A program made the position numbers and the translations under genes. From Oceanobacillus oncorhynchi (lineage in GTDB: Bacteria; Bacillota; Bacilli; Bacillales; Amphibacillaceae), in the NCBI RefSeq assembly GCF_000821065.1, contig NZ_CDGG01000001.1, positions 3,162,001 through 3,226,000 of the forward strand: 64,000 nucleotides of DNA. The letters run 5' to 3'. The notes beneath the pieces were generated by a model. It was not told the origin of the DNA and did no database searches. It was given only the letters and a program-made list of their open reading frames with translations. Shown one piece after another: positions 43,268 through 52,108 of this stretch (the stretch's first letter is position 1; each line of letters starts with the position of its first letter).

Positions 43268-43592
43268 AAAAATCTTGTTATGGTATGTATTTATATGAGT
43301 GACAACTGTCTTTTATAAAATAGGGAATAGGTATTTTTCATGACTTTATATTCATTCTGCAGGGTTTTATGTAGTATTATTTGCTATAATACTAGAAAAA
43401 GAGAGAATCTTGTTAATATACCATGCTTTTTATGATAGATTTTATTCTAAAAAATATAAAAGAATTGGCCAAGTCGTGAAGTGAGATGTTCTGGAATGGA
43501 GCAATCTTGCTGTCGTTCAGCACCCCTCAATGGGTGCTGATTCTTATAAAAAAGGCTGTTCTTTAACAAATAACGGCAGGGCGGTCGCTGCG
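43268..43592. other. Intergenic region
   Basis: Nothing coding is supportable. A 9-bp hairpin TCAGCACCC / GGGTGCTGA at 43517-43540 is a possible weak terminator. Confidence 0.4.
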
Positions 43593-44510
43593 ATGAAAAA
43601 TAAGAATACCTATACATACTTCAAGGTTTTTGCCATTTTATTATTATTTTTTACGTGCCTGATCAGTTTTCGATTCATGTGGATTAATTACCATAACAAA
43701 GGAGAGCAGCCTGTCATCACAGAGGGCGTGCTTGATTTAACAGATTGGGATTTTTCTGACAAAGAGACGATTTCTTTAATGGGGGGTGGGTTTTTTACCC
43801 CAATCAATTCATAGATACACCAGCTAATTCTTCTGCGGCGGACCAAACGTTGATTCAGGTTCCTGGTGATTGGCAAAATGAGCTGAGGATGGTTAATGCA
43901 AATCAGGAAAACAGCTTGGGATATGGCAGTTATTATTTGAAGGTGTTGCTACCGGATGCGAGTCCTCCTTTTCTGGGACTCCGTCTGAATAACATACATA
44001 CGGCAGTTAATATCAGGGTAAATGGTCAGCTTGTAGAATCGGTGAATTACCCAACTGCCGAGAAAACGGAACAGTCACATATCCGCGGGCCGATTACCAG
44101 TCTGTTTTATGCGGATCCGGATAAGCGTGAACTGGAAATTATCTTGCAAATTTCGAATCATGAGCTTCCGTTTGCAGGTGGAGTAGATCAGACGGTTTCC
44201 TATGGAACGGCAGAAGATGTCAATCAGGAAACCAATCTGTCCCGCTTCCTTCAGTTAACCGTTATTATCATTCTATTCTTGCATGCCCTGTATGCTTTTG
44301 CCATTTTCCTTATGAATAAAGGGAAGCGGCAAACCTAATTAATTTATTTTGGATTCATGTCATTCTTGATTGCTGTGGGGAATTTATTAGACGATGAAGT
44401 ATTTGTTCAATTGCCATTTAGTGCAGATGTCTCCTTCCGGCTGCTGGTTGCCATCTATATTTTGGTGTTATTTGTCTTGATTAAATTTATTCAGCATTTG
44501 TATCAAATGC
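43593..44510 (+). pseudogene. 7TMR-DISM-type sensor gene remnant
   Basis: N-terminal part of a membrane sensor. One TM (YFKVFAILLLFFTCLISFRF) precedes a DISMED2-like extracellular domain. The frame breaks at a run of six G (43781-43786): with seven, LMGGWVFYPNQF continues smoothly into VPGDWQNELRM and the frame that stops at 44336. That stop is in frame; beyond it LIYFGFMSFLIAVGN continues the seven-helix region. The IS remnant then removes the rest. No kinase or cyclase domain survives. Confidence 0.75.
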
Positions 44511-45244
44511 ATTGATTCGATACAAGCATTGTCATAACAGTTGCCTTTCCGGCTCATGCTTGTGATGATATGATGTTTTCTTATTAGTGCTTGATACTCC
44601 TTAGCTGCATATTGACTGCCTCTATCGGAATGATGAATCAAGCCTTCTTGCGGCGTTTGCTGATTAATAGCCCGTCTTAAAGCTGTGAGTGTTAATTCTT
44701 TGGTCATCCGATGACTCATTGCCCAGCCAATAATCCTTCTAGAAAATAAATCCATTACGGTCGCTAAATACAGCCATCCTTCTTTGGTCCAAATGTAAGT
44801 TATATCACTTACCCATACTTTTCCTGGTTTATCTGCCTGGAAATTTTGGTTTAGTAAATTCGGATAGACAGGGTGCGAATGCTTGGAATTCGTTGTCGCT
44901 TTATATTTCTTCACCGTTTTCGAATGCAAGCCATTTTCCTTCATAATACGAGACACTGTTTTTTGGGAAACAGGTGTCCCTTCACCACGTAAAACCTGGG
45001 TGATTTTAGGACTTCCATATCTTTTTTTCGACTCAATAAATACACGTTTTATTCGGGCCGTCAGTTTTTGTTTACGGTTGGCTCGATCGCTGACAGGACG
45101 ATTTCTCCACTCATAATAGCCACTCTTGGAAACACCTCATACTTGGCACATCTTCTCGACACGAAATTCGTGGCGGTGTTTATGGATAAATGCATAGATT
45201 ACCTCTACTTTTTGGCGAAGATGCCCATTGCCTTTTTTAAGATA
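44468..45244 (-). pseudogene. IS3-family transposase orfB, stop codon and 3' truncation
   Basis: IS150-like integrase. The DDE residues are visible in WVSDITYI, IHHSDRGSQYA and CYDNACIES. It reads GHLRQKVEVIYAFIHKHR at the orfA overlap, then a TGA (45137-45139) interrupts MCQV-GVSKSGYY. After CIES the frame leaves the element and enters the flanking sensor gene, so the last ~40 codons are gone. Not functional. Confidence 0.85.
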
Positions 45245-45544
45245 GCTACCTCCTCTTCCAAATCACGGATTCGCTTATCTTTTTCATATTCCACTTGATC
45301 TTTGGGGCTGCGGTTTCCGCTACCTACAAAACTATCCTCTTGTTCTTCCTTATACCTGGCTACCCATTTGTGCAGCGTCTGGGGTACTAAGTCTAATTCT
45401 CTTGCTACTTCGGTTGCTTTTCTTCCATCTTCCACTACCAATTTTACTGCATATACTTTAAATTCTTTATCATATCGTTTTACCATCCTGGACACTCCTA
45501 AAGATTATTATATTTAGTATAAAAAACCCCATTTGGTATGTCCA
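44510..45544 (-). mobile_element. IS3-family (IS150 group) remnant
   Basis: The left end on the minus strand (near 45544) begins TGGACATACCAAATGGGG, a plausible IS3-family terminus. The other end is deleted, with no inverted repeat near 44510. It separates two truncated host genes. Confidence 0.75.
45205..45495 (-). CDS. IS3-family transposase orfA
   Basis: A 96-residue helix-turn-helix protein (YDKEFKVYAVKLVVEDGRKATEVARELDLVPQTLHKWVARYKEE) with a C-terminal leucine-zipper-like helix (DLEEEVAILKKAMGIFAKK), as in IS150-type OrfA. ATG 45484 (VKRYDKEF) may be the real start. It overlaps orfB for programmed frameshifting, but orfB is dead, so this is a relic that is still intact itself. Confidence 0.9.
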   Translation of the reverse strand: MSRMVKRYDKEFKVYAVKLVVEDGRKATEVARELDLVPQTLHKWVARYKEEQEDSFVGSGNRSPKDQVEYEKDKRIRDLEEEVAILKKAMGIFAKK

Positions 45545-45548
45545 ATTA

Positions 45549-45917
45549 TTAGACTAACATCACTAATAGTAATAATCCTCTTATTTTATTTGGATATATT
45601 TTTGATAAATGCTGTGCACATAAACCGCCATAGGAATGTCCTATAAGAACGACAGGCTCGGTTATATTTAATTTCTCTAGTATCTGTATAATTTCTTTTG
45701 TAACATTTTCAGTAGACTTTTTTGTATTAGTGAACTCACTTTCACCTAGCCCTGGACGATGAAACATGATAATTTGACTGTTTTCCTCGAGAGCAGAGAT
45801 AATTTCTTCCCATTCATAAAAAGGAGACCCCATTCCAGCCAAAATAAGTATTGCTGGTTTACCATTCCTTTTAGATAGAATTTCTATCTTCTTACCGTTC
45901 ATGTCAATAAACTTCAA
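45549..45917 (-). pseudogene. Alpha/beta hydrolase, 3'-truncated at the IS edge
   Basis: TTG 45917 fits an AAGGGACGTG site; longer starts lack one. Present are the oxyanion strand ILILAGMGSPFYEWE, FHRPGLGESE and the nucleophile elbow GHSYGGLCAQHL. The frame ends at GLLLLVMLV within 10 bp of the IS end, so the cap, the catalytic Asp and His are missing. It would be inactive. Confidence 0.8.
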
Positions 45918-45989
45918 AAAATCACGTCCCTTCATAATAAAAAATTTATTATCATTGTTAATGATTCTGAAAACTCCACTAATTGACAT

Positions 45990-46397
45990 TTCGTTTTATC
46001 TTGATACTTAAAGCAAGTTTATCATATTGGCGAAGTTTCATTTTATTTCAAAATGAATTTTTTTGATTATAAGAAGCAAGCTTTACAATTAAAATGATTT
46101 GTTAAAGAAATGTGCTTATAGAGATGTATAAGGATATAGAAGATTTCCCAAAGAATAATGTGAAGAGCAGGATATAAAAACAAGCAATTATTGATTTGAA
46201 GGATTGTAATAAGCTTTTAGATTATTCGGTAGATGAGACAAATCTGTTAGAGATGGAAAGAGCTATCAAACAATCAATCCACTTTGCAACCAAGCTGCGA
46301 ATAAAGTTATCAAATCATCCCTTTATTCATGACAAACCAGTAACTTATCCGATATAGTATAGATAGATATGTCTAACGTGATAAGAGGCGAGTTAAA
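45990..46397. other. Intergenic region with one short ORF
   Basis: 46196-46357 (+) encodes 53 residues (DETNLLEMERAIKQSIHFAT, then NHPFIHDKP) with a reasonable amino-acid mix but no ribosome site. It may be a gene remnant. Nothing else is seen apart from the AGAGGCGAG site of the next gene. Confidence 0.35.
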
Positions 46398-47030
46398 ATG
46401 GAAAACAATGAACCAAAATTAACGAAAAAACAAATCGCAATATTAGAAGCTGCAACGGATTTATTTGCAGAAAAAGGGTATGCAGGCACATCAACGAGTG
46501 AAATTGCCACGAAAGCAGAGGTGGCAGAAGGAACGATTTTTAAGCATTTTAAATCGAAAAAAGGACTGCTGATGGCGGTTGTTTCGCCAATGATGGTGAA
46601 ATGGCTTGCTCCCATGATAAAAAAAGATCTGAATAAGGTGCTTGATCAGGAATTTGAATATATTCAAGATTTTATTCGGGCGATGATTGAGAATCGAAAA
46701 GAATTCATCCAAAAGAATTTGCCGATGTTAAAGATTTTAGTGCAAGAAATTCCGTTTCATCCCGATTTAAAAGAAAAGTTTATTGAATATGTAGGGAATG
46801 ATATTTTTGATAAACTGAGGGAAATCGTCACGTATTATCAAGACAAAGGACAGCTGGCTGACATGAAGACAGACACAATTATACGCACGGTTGCTACATC
46901 GATCTTATCGTATATTGTGGCGCGTTATGTGTTTCTTCCGGAAATAAATTGGGATGAAGAAGAGATAGAGACAGAAAGAATTATTCAAATATTGGAAAGC
47001 GGGATTATACAGAAAAACAGCGGGCAATAG
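46398..47030 (+). CDS. TetR-family transcriptional regulator
   Basis: A 210-residue repressor. N-terminal HTH (QIAILEAATDLFAEKGYAGTSTSEIATKAEVAEGTIFKHFKSKKGLL) is canonical; the C-terminal helical ligand domain (~65-205) is not assignable to a ligand. AGAGGCGAG precedes ATG 46398. Monocistronic. TetR proteins usually control a neighbouring exporter, and several lie to the right, but the nearest gene is a small membrane protein on the other strand. Confidence 0.92.
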   Translation: MENNEPKLTKKQIAILEAATDLFAEKGYAGTSTSEIATKAEVAEGTIFKHFKSKKGLLMAVVSPMMVKWLAPMIKKDLNKVLDQEFEYIQDFIRAMIENRKEFIQKNLPMLKILVQEIPFHPDLKEKFIEYVGNDIFDKLREIVTYYQDKGQLADMKTDTIIRTVATSILSYIVARYVFLPEINWDEEEIETERIIQILESGIIQKNSGQ

Positions 47031-47050
47031 GTATGCGTTTCTTTATCAAA

Positions 47051-47092
47051 AGATTCCTCAGACCTTCCCATTAACGGAAAGGTCAGGGGAAA
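47051..47092 (+). terminator. Hairpin after the TetR gene
   Basis: TTCCTCAGACCTTCC pairs imperfectly with GGAAAGGTCAGGGGAA, followed by a short CTTTTTG. Confidence 0.5.
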
Positions 47093-47126
47093 CTTTTTGC
47101 GTTTATTAAAATAGACAATTCGGCTA

Positions 47127-47396
47127 TTATTTTCTGCGCTTTTCCTTTATCGGATATAAAATATAGTAAAAGATTGCCCCCGTGAAAAAGGAGAGAAAAC
47201 ATCCTAATAAAGATATTTGAGAGTAAAATCCGCCTTGACTCGTCTCCATTTCAAATAAACCGGAGCCAAAGATAGAAGCATGCTGAGGCAGACCTAACAG
47301 ATGAAGTAATGTTAGAATGAGTGGTGCGCAAAGTATAATAAGGACATAAATCATTACAAAGCAGAAACCAGATAAGATACTTTGGAATATTTTCAT
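47127..47396 (-). CDS. Small membrane protein
   Basis: 89 residues with two to three hydrophobic helices (FCFVMIYVLIILCAPLILTLL; ISLLGCFLSFFTGAIFYYILY) and a basic end KEKRRK. A strong GAAGGAGGG site precedes ATG 47396, which supports a real gene. No family recognised. It converges on the TetR gene; it could be a target or unrelated. Confidence 0.65.
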   Translation of the reverse strand: MKIFQSILSGFCFVMIYVLIILCAPLILTLLHLLGLPQHASIFGSGLFEMETSQGGFYSQISLLGCFLSFFTGAIFYYILYPIKEKRRK

Positions 47397-47872
47397 GATA
47401 TATCACCCTCCTTCAATACATCATTCATCGTTATTTACGGTTACCTTACTATGTTATACCCTAAAAATTATTATTTACATCATTTGTGTAGGATATGAAG
47501 GATCTGTTAGGATAAACAAAATGCCCGCATGGAAGGAAAAAGGAATACGAATATCTATTTTTTAACAGGTATCATGGCCATCATGAAACCTGCCGCTTTT
47601 CCAGAAATATATCCGTGATTTTTCCCATTCTATTTTTTGATGATAAGTATCATTTGTTTTGTCAGAAATAAAACGAAAGCTGAACAGGTTTTTTCTTATG
47701 TTTCCTTATTATTAGCAATAGGAAGCAAGGTTCTTTTTTACTTCTTTTAAAAAGCAAAAATAGTGCTTCATGAAAGGAACAGGCGTGATTCCTCTGTCAT
47801 TCTATGATGGAGGAATCACGCCTGTTTTGAGATGTAAGCAGAAGCTTTCAACTCTAAATAAATGCGGATGCA
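47397..47872. other. Intergenic region with a possible decayed membrane-protein gene
   Basis: 47529-47750 (+) reads as 73 codons of hydrophobic, protein-like sequence (IYFLTGIMAIMKPAAFPEIY, then YFLMISIICFVRNKTK) broken by one TGA at 47616-47618. No ribosome site. Otherwise empty up to the terminator. Confidence 0.35.
47778..47826. terminator. Terminator of the YdbST operon
   Basis: A 17-bp perfect inverted repeat AACAGGCGTGATTCCTC / GAGGAATCACGCCTGTT, downstream of the minus-strand operon. Confidence 0.75.
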
Positions 47873-49369
47873 CTATCTCTTTAACGTATACCATCTGCTA
47901 AAATCTTGGCACCATCCAATGGGAAGGTTGTTGATCCTTGTATACATAACAGGTCTTGCGCGATTGCTTACTACGATAGAAGCTAATCCCAGCTTTTGCT
48001 GTACGATATGACGTGTCAGCTGCAATTCCGCTATTTTAGTTCTCTTAGATAAGAAAAATTTTGTATTAAAACCGCCAGTCTTAATCTGTACAATGGAGTC
48101 GTTCACTGTATAGCGCGTCTGATAGAAATAAAGCAGTCTTGACATGATTACCAGAATGAAAATAAAGACAGAAAATATCCACCAGGGTATTTCCAAGCCT
48201 AAAAAGTCAGGTTTAACATAATAAAGCAAGCCTGTTGCAATCATCCAAACCCAGCTGGGCTTTAGCATCTGAAGCAGCCAAGCTTGTTTAGGCAAACGAT
48301 TCATTTCTGAAGTTACCTGATAAGACGGTAATATTTCTTCAATCATTGTGTATGCACGCTGTACAGGAAGAAAAGGATACAGTCTGTTCACTTCTGCATC
48401 TTCACTGCCTGTATTTCCTGCACAAATCAATTTTATTTCCGCAATTCCAAGAGCTCGTTTGATCCATGATTGATGTACGCTGACAGCTTGCACATTTGCT
48501 TTGGAAATACGAAAGGTAGTTCTCTCTGAAAATCCCTGTGTAACGTAAATCTTTTCGATATCAGAAGCAATTTCATATTTGCCAAATCGAAATATGGTTA
48601 ACACGGTGCCGGCAGCTATCGCAATCAGTATGATCAAGATGATGGAAACGAGAATAATCCACCAGGGCCAAGCGTCCAGAATATCGGTGAACACATCTTC
48701 CGCTTGTGCGCCGAAAGAAAAGAATTGTATGAAGTTTGATAGAAGCGACCATACAATGGGAAACACAGCTATAAAACTAAAGGATGCTAAGGAAGCTTTG
48801 AAAATATCATAGGCTGTCGGCGAGAAATGAACGATAGGATCTGCATTATACGTATCTGTTTGAATGTTTTCAGATACCGGGCCCGGGAATTCTTTCTCAT
48901 AGGTATTTTCTGAACGGTTCAAGCTTCTTGTTGCACGAATGTGTTTTTCCATTTCCTGTGCTTCTTTCTGTGTTAGAACATGAAAGGTTACCGTGCTATT
49001 ATCTCCAGCTGTACTCGTTTCCAACGTAAGTGAGGTCATGTTGACCATGCGATGGAATAGGGAAGCTTTCCGCCTGGTATGCTGAATTGTTGCATAGGGT
49101 ATCGTTCGGCTGCTTGTTATCACGAGACGCCGGTTTAGCTGCAGATTTTCATTTCCAACTTTATATTTGCTGGTAAACCATCGAATGGGAATGGCCAAAA
49201 GAATAAGCATAAATATCAAAACGATTGCCAAACGTCCATAGGTAAACAGCCAAAAATCAGAATTTGCTCGAATAATAAATAAAAACAAGAATAAGAAGAA
49301 CATGTTTTTAATCAAGCGCCAAATATCGTAGATCATAAGCAGGGGATGATACCGTTTTTCTTGATTCAT
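47873..49369 (-). CDS. ydbT: YdbT-like membrane protein with bPH2 (DUF304) domains
   Basis: A 498-residue protein with about six membrane helices and three bacterial PH-like (bPH2) repeats, the pattern of YdbT. One is visible near residue 60-130 (RRLVITSSRTIPYATIQHTRRKASLFHRM), one at ~270-350, one at ~420-495 (TRYTVNDSIVQIKTGGF). It overlaps ydbS by 4 bp. In Bacillus ydbST contributes to resistance against circular bacteriocins; the context here (ABC exporter genes upstream in the same operon) agrees. Mechanism unknown. Confidence 0.88.
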   Translation of the reverse strand: MNQEKRYHPLLMIYDIWRLIKNMFFLFLFLFIIRANSDFWLFTYGRLAIVLIFMLILLAIPIRWFTSKYKVGNENLQLNRRLVITSSRTIPYATIQHTRRKASLFHRMVNMTSLTLETSTAGDNSTVTFHVLTQKEAQEMEKHIRATRSLNRSENTYEKEFPGPVSENIQTDTYNADPIVHFSPTAYDIFKASLASFSFIAVFPIVWSLLSNFIQFFSFGAQAEDVFTDILDAWPWWIILVSIILIILIAIAAGTVLTIFRFGKYEIASDIEKIYVTQGFSERTTFRISKANVQAVSVHQSWIKRALGIAEIKLICAGNTGSEDAEVNRLYPFLPVQRAYTMIEEILPSYQVTSEMNRLPKQAWLLQMLKPSWVWMIATGLLYYVKPDFLGLEIPWWIFSVFIFILVIMSRLLYFYQTRYTVNDSIVQIKTGGFNTKFFLSKRTKIAELQLTRHIVQQKLGLASIVVSNRARPVMYTRINNLPIGWCQDFSRWYTLKR

Positions 49370-49860
49370 GCGTCCCGCTCCTTTACATTCGCATAGGTTG
49401 CGATTTGCTGTCGCAGTTCCATGGCCTCTGTTTCATCTAAGGCGGGAATGGTATGCTTTGTTGTTATCGTGTTGACCTTCAGCTGATAAAGCTGATATTT
49501 TCTCATGAATGGTCCTTGATGAATGGATACGGATTGGATCTTCGTCATGGGTATCATCTGATGTTTTTGAAAAAGCGCTCCTGACCTTAATTGTAAAAAT
49601 TCCTCACTGACCCCAAAACGCCAATGCTGATACCGTCTTTGGAGCTTGAAAGGGGTGAAGCTCATATCAATAATCGTGAACAAAATCAGCCCCATGATGA
49701 TCCAAACTATCCATTCTCTCCATGAAAAATAATAGCTAAGATAGAGGAATAGACCAAGTATACCTAAACCAATTACATTCGAAAGGACTTCATTCATAAG
49801 CCAAACCTTGATACTATATTTGGATAGTTTGCGTTGTGGTGCTGGAATGTCTTTTATCAA
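49366..49860 (-). CDS. ydbS: YdbS-like membrane protein with one bPH2 domain
   Basis: 164 residues: two adjacent hydrophobic helices (NVIGLGILGLFLYLSYYF, WIVWIIMGLILFTIIDM) followed by one PH-like domain (WRFGVSEEFLQLRSGALFQKHQMIPMTKIQSVSIHQGPFMRKY). TTG 49860 has GAAAGGTGA upstream. Coupled to ydbT by a 4-bp overlap; the two proteins probably form one membrane complex. Confidence 0.9.
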   Translation of the reverse strand: MIKDIPAPQRKLSKYSIKVWLMNEVLSNVIGLGILGLFLYLSYYFSWREWIVWIIMGLILFTIIDMSFTPFKLQRRYQHWRFGVSEEFLQLRSGALFQKHQMIPMTKIQSVSIHQGPFMRKYQLYQLKVNTITTKHTIPALDETEAMELRQQIATYANVKERDA

Positions 49861-49905
49861 ATTAAATCACCTTTCATTTTTCCTGCTTTGTTATACAGAC
49901 TTCAT

Positions 49906-50817
49906 TTACTCTAGATTAAGAAAAATTTCCTCAAGGGACGGTTCTTCTACTTCTAACCGAAATACATCGATGTCCTGTCTTACAAATTGTTTATTTACAT
50001 GCGGAATATACTCTTTTGAAGCCACAATGATTTCGGAAGATGTTTCTTCGATTTGAATTTTTTCGACAAGCTCTGTGAAGGAAGTCTGTAAGTGTACTTG
50101 CTCCTTTTCAGAGAGGGAGCGATGATGAATATGAATCACGATGTCCTGCTGATACTGTTCCCGCAGCTGTTTCATCGTTCCCTGTGTTTGAATGCTTCCC
50201 TTGTTCATAATCGCAATCTCATCACATAATTTCTCTACTTCATTTAAATTGTGAGAGGTTAATAGAATCGTAGTTCCTTGTGCAGCAATTTCCTTGATTA
50301 ATGCATGAATGTTCAAAACGGCGTTGGCATCCACGCCGGATGTTGGTTCGTCTAAAAAGAGCAGCTTAGGCTGATGAATAATGCTTTGAGCGATGCCCAG
50401 TTTCTTTTTCATTCCAAACGAATACTTTTTCACTTTGACATGGACAGCGTCCTCTAAACCGACTTGGGTGAGAACATGGATAATATCCTGTTTGGAAAGC
50501 GATTGTTTGACTAATTTTTGAAAGTAGTTTAAATGATGGTATGCTGTTAAATCATCATAAAAGGTAGAGTAATCCGGCAGTACACCAATTTCTTTTTGAA
50601 TCGATTCCAGCCTTTTTTCAGGCTGACCTAAAACTTCAAAGGAACCGGAGCTGGGCTTGATAAGCCCGGTTACCATATTAATAAACGTGGATTTACCTGC
50701 TCCATTTTTCCCGAGAAAGCCAAAAATCGTACCCTCGGGAATGTGTAAATCAACGGAATCGACAACTATTTTCTTTCCGTATGTTTTAGTTAACTGATGT
50801 GTTTGCAAAGCTTCCAT
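49906..50817 (-). CDS. ABC transporter ATP-binding protein
   Basis: A 303-residue exporter ATPase. Walker A GKNGAGKST (~36-44), signature YSFGMKKKLG, Walker B LLFLDEPTSGVD, switch His in LTSHN; C-terminal extension of ~85 residues. Its ATG directly abuts the permease stop. It lies 45 bp before ydbS, so ATPase, permease, DUF4064 and YdbST genes form one five-gene operon. Likely exports an envelope-active compound. Confidence 0.92.
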   Translation of the reverse strand: MEALQTHQLTKTYGKKIVVDSVDLHIPEGTIFGFLGKNGAGKSTFINMVTGLIKPSSGSFEVLGQPEKRLESIQKEIGVLPDYSTFYDDLTAYHHLNYFQKLVKQSLSKQDIIHVLTQVGLEDAVHVKVKKYSFGMKKKLGIAQSIIHQPKLLFLDEPTSGVDANAVLNIHALIKEIAAQGTTILLTSHNLNEVEKLCDEIAIMNKGSIQTQGTMKQLREQYQQDIVIHIHHRSLSEKEQVHLQTSFTELVEKIQIEETSSEIIVASKEYIPHVNKQFVRQDIDVFRLEVEEPSLEEIFLNLE

Positions 50818-51513
50818 TTATAAATCCCTCTTTCTAAAGATGAATAAGCTTAATACAATAAATAAAACGGGGAAAAGCACTACGAAATAAGCATAGTAAC
50901 TGTGCGTTTCTTCCTGTATGTAATAAAAATAAGGTGTAATATAGCCAATGGCCTTCACAAAAAGATTGTCTGTCCCTGTACTCCATAAACCAAGCACCGG
51001 CAGAGCAACCGAAATAATGATTCCTAAAAACATACTTAAAGATGGCTTTGGAATAACGGTTGATAGAAATAGTGTCAGGCCGATAAAGTAAGACACAAAA
51101 ATAATCGCTTGAATCAGATTTAAAATAGAAAACGATTTTGAAAATGGAATGATAAGTAACAAAGCGACAGTAAGGCATACAGCCCAAAATAAAAAACTCC
51201 CGATAAATTTGCCAAGAATAATATGATTCCGACTTGTCTTTGTTGCTAAAAAACGGATGGTTCGTGTATCCATTTCTTTATTGACGATGTTGTGGGATAA
51301 GCTGGTTACAAACAAAGGCGCGGCTAAAATCAATAAGAGCATTAATCCCATCACGTAAGCATCCTGTCCAAGTCCTAAATCCTGAAGGGGAGCTTCAAAT
51401 TGGCGGACTAATCTGGCAGCACCGACTGTGACACCAAATAAGACGGCAATTATTAAACCTGAGCGAATGCTCGTAAATAAACTTTTAAACTCTCTAAAAG
51501 CGACTGTAAACAT
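50818..51513 (-). CDS. ABC-2 type permease
   Basis: 231 residues, six hydrophobic helices, with the NosY/ABC-2 style start (FTVAFREFKSLFTSIRSGLIIAVLFG) and NIVNKEMDTRTIRFLATKTSRNHIILGKF loop after TM2. Probably two copies pair with two ATPase subunits. Second gene of the minus-strand operon, 19 bp after the DUF4064 gene. Confidence 0.88.
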   Translation of the reverse strand: MFTVAFREFKSLFTSIRSGLIIAVLFGVTVGAARLVRQFEAPLQDLGLGQDAYVMGLMLLLILAAPLFVTSLSHNIVNKEMDTRTIRFLATKTSRNHIILGKFIGSFLFWAVCLTVALLLIIPFSKSFSILNLIQAIIFVSYFIGLTLFLSTVIPKPSLSMFLGIIISVALPVLGLWSTGTDNLFVKAIGYITPYFYYIQEETHSYYAYFVVLFPVLFIVLSLFIFRKRDL

Positions 51514-51532
51514 AAATTCATCTCCTCGTTTC

Positions 51533-51955
51533 CTAGGTATGCTTGCTGGCAGAAGCGCTGCGGGTTATCACCATGATTCCGGCAATCAAATAGATCATAC
51601 CGCCAAAAATCCCTAAACCGATTGTTGAAAGCGTGCCAAGTATGGCTATTCCAATTAATAGAACCCCAGCCGATTTTCCTCTGGTTTCTTTTTTCAATAA
51701 GTAAATAGCTGCGGACCCTAAGATTATCCAGGTGAAGGAAATGACAGCTAAATAGATAAATAAATAACCTATATAAGTGATGATTTGTTGTTCGCTGAAT
51801 TCAACTATATTTTCATCCTCCATAAAAGACTGGACTAACTCCAGTGTCTTGGGGCTTCCTTCGACATTGCCATACAACAGGATGCTTCCTGCGAATAGTA
51901 CGCCAAATAATAAAATGCCAATGGCTGTTAAAACCGTTTCTGCTTGGTGCTTCAT
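51533..51955 (-). CDS. DUF4064 four-helix membrane protein 1
   Basis: 140 residues. ATG 51955 fits AAGGAG at 8-base spacing. First helix KHQAETVLTAIGILLFGVLFAGSILL, an acidic extracytoplasmic loop (SFMEDENIVEFSEQQI), then three helices with the KSAGVLLIGIAILGTLSTIGLGIFGG pattern typical of DUF4064. First gene of the exporter/YdbST operon. A paralogue (61356) ends the other exporter operon, which suggests an accessory role to these transporters. Confidence 0.82.
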   Translation of the reverse strand: MKHQAETVLTAIGILLFGVLFAGSILLYGNVEGSPKTLELVQSFMEDENIVEFSEQQIITYIGYLFIYLAVISFTWIILGSAAIYLLKKETRGKSAGVLLIGIAILGTLSTIGLGIFGGMIYLIAGIMVITRSASASKHT

Positions 51956-52014
51956 ATCCACTACTCCTTCTTATGTTTCTTTACGTTCACTCTAGCAAAC
52001 GCAGCTGTCTGCTA

Positions 52015-52063
52015 GTTGAACAGAACATTACCAATAAATTAAAAAAGCTTCGATTTGTTCAAC
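52015..52063. promoter_or_regulatory. Wide dyad in the divergent exporter / two-component promoter region
   Basis: GTTGAACA (52015-52022) and TGTTCAAC (52056-52063) lie 33 nt apart between the divergent operons. Possible operator of the adjacent response regulator. Confidence 0.35.
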
Positions 52064-52108
52064 TGTTCGTAAACTTGCTATGGTACGATACCAATGGAGG
52101 TGTCATAC

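Noticed and set aside
45137-45139. TGA in the transposase and at 47616 as selenocysteine codons
   Set aside because: Neither protein family uses selenocysteine, no SECIS-like hairpin follows, and both loci show other decay.
47397-47528. Small RNA gene between ydbT and the small membrane protein gene
   Set aside because: No promoter and terminator pair could be matched.
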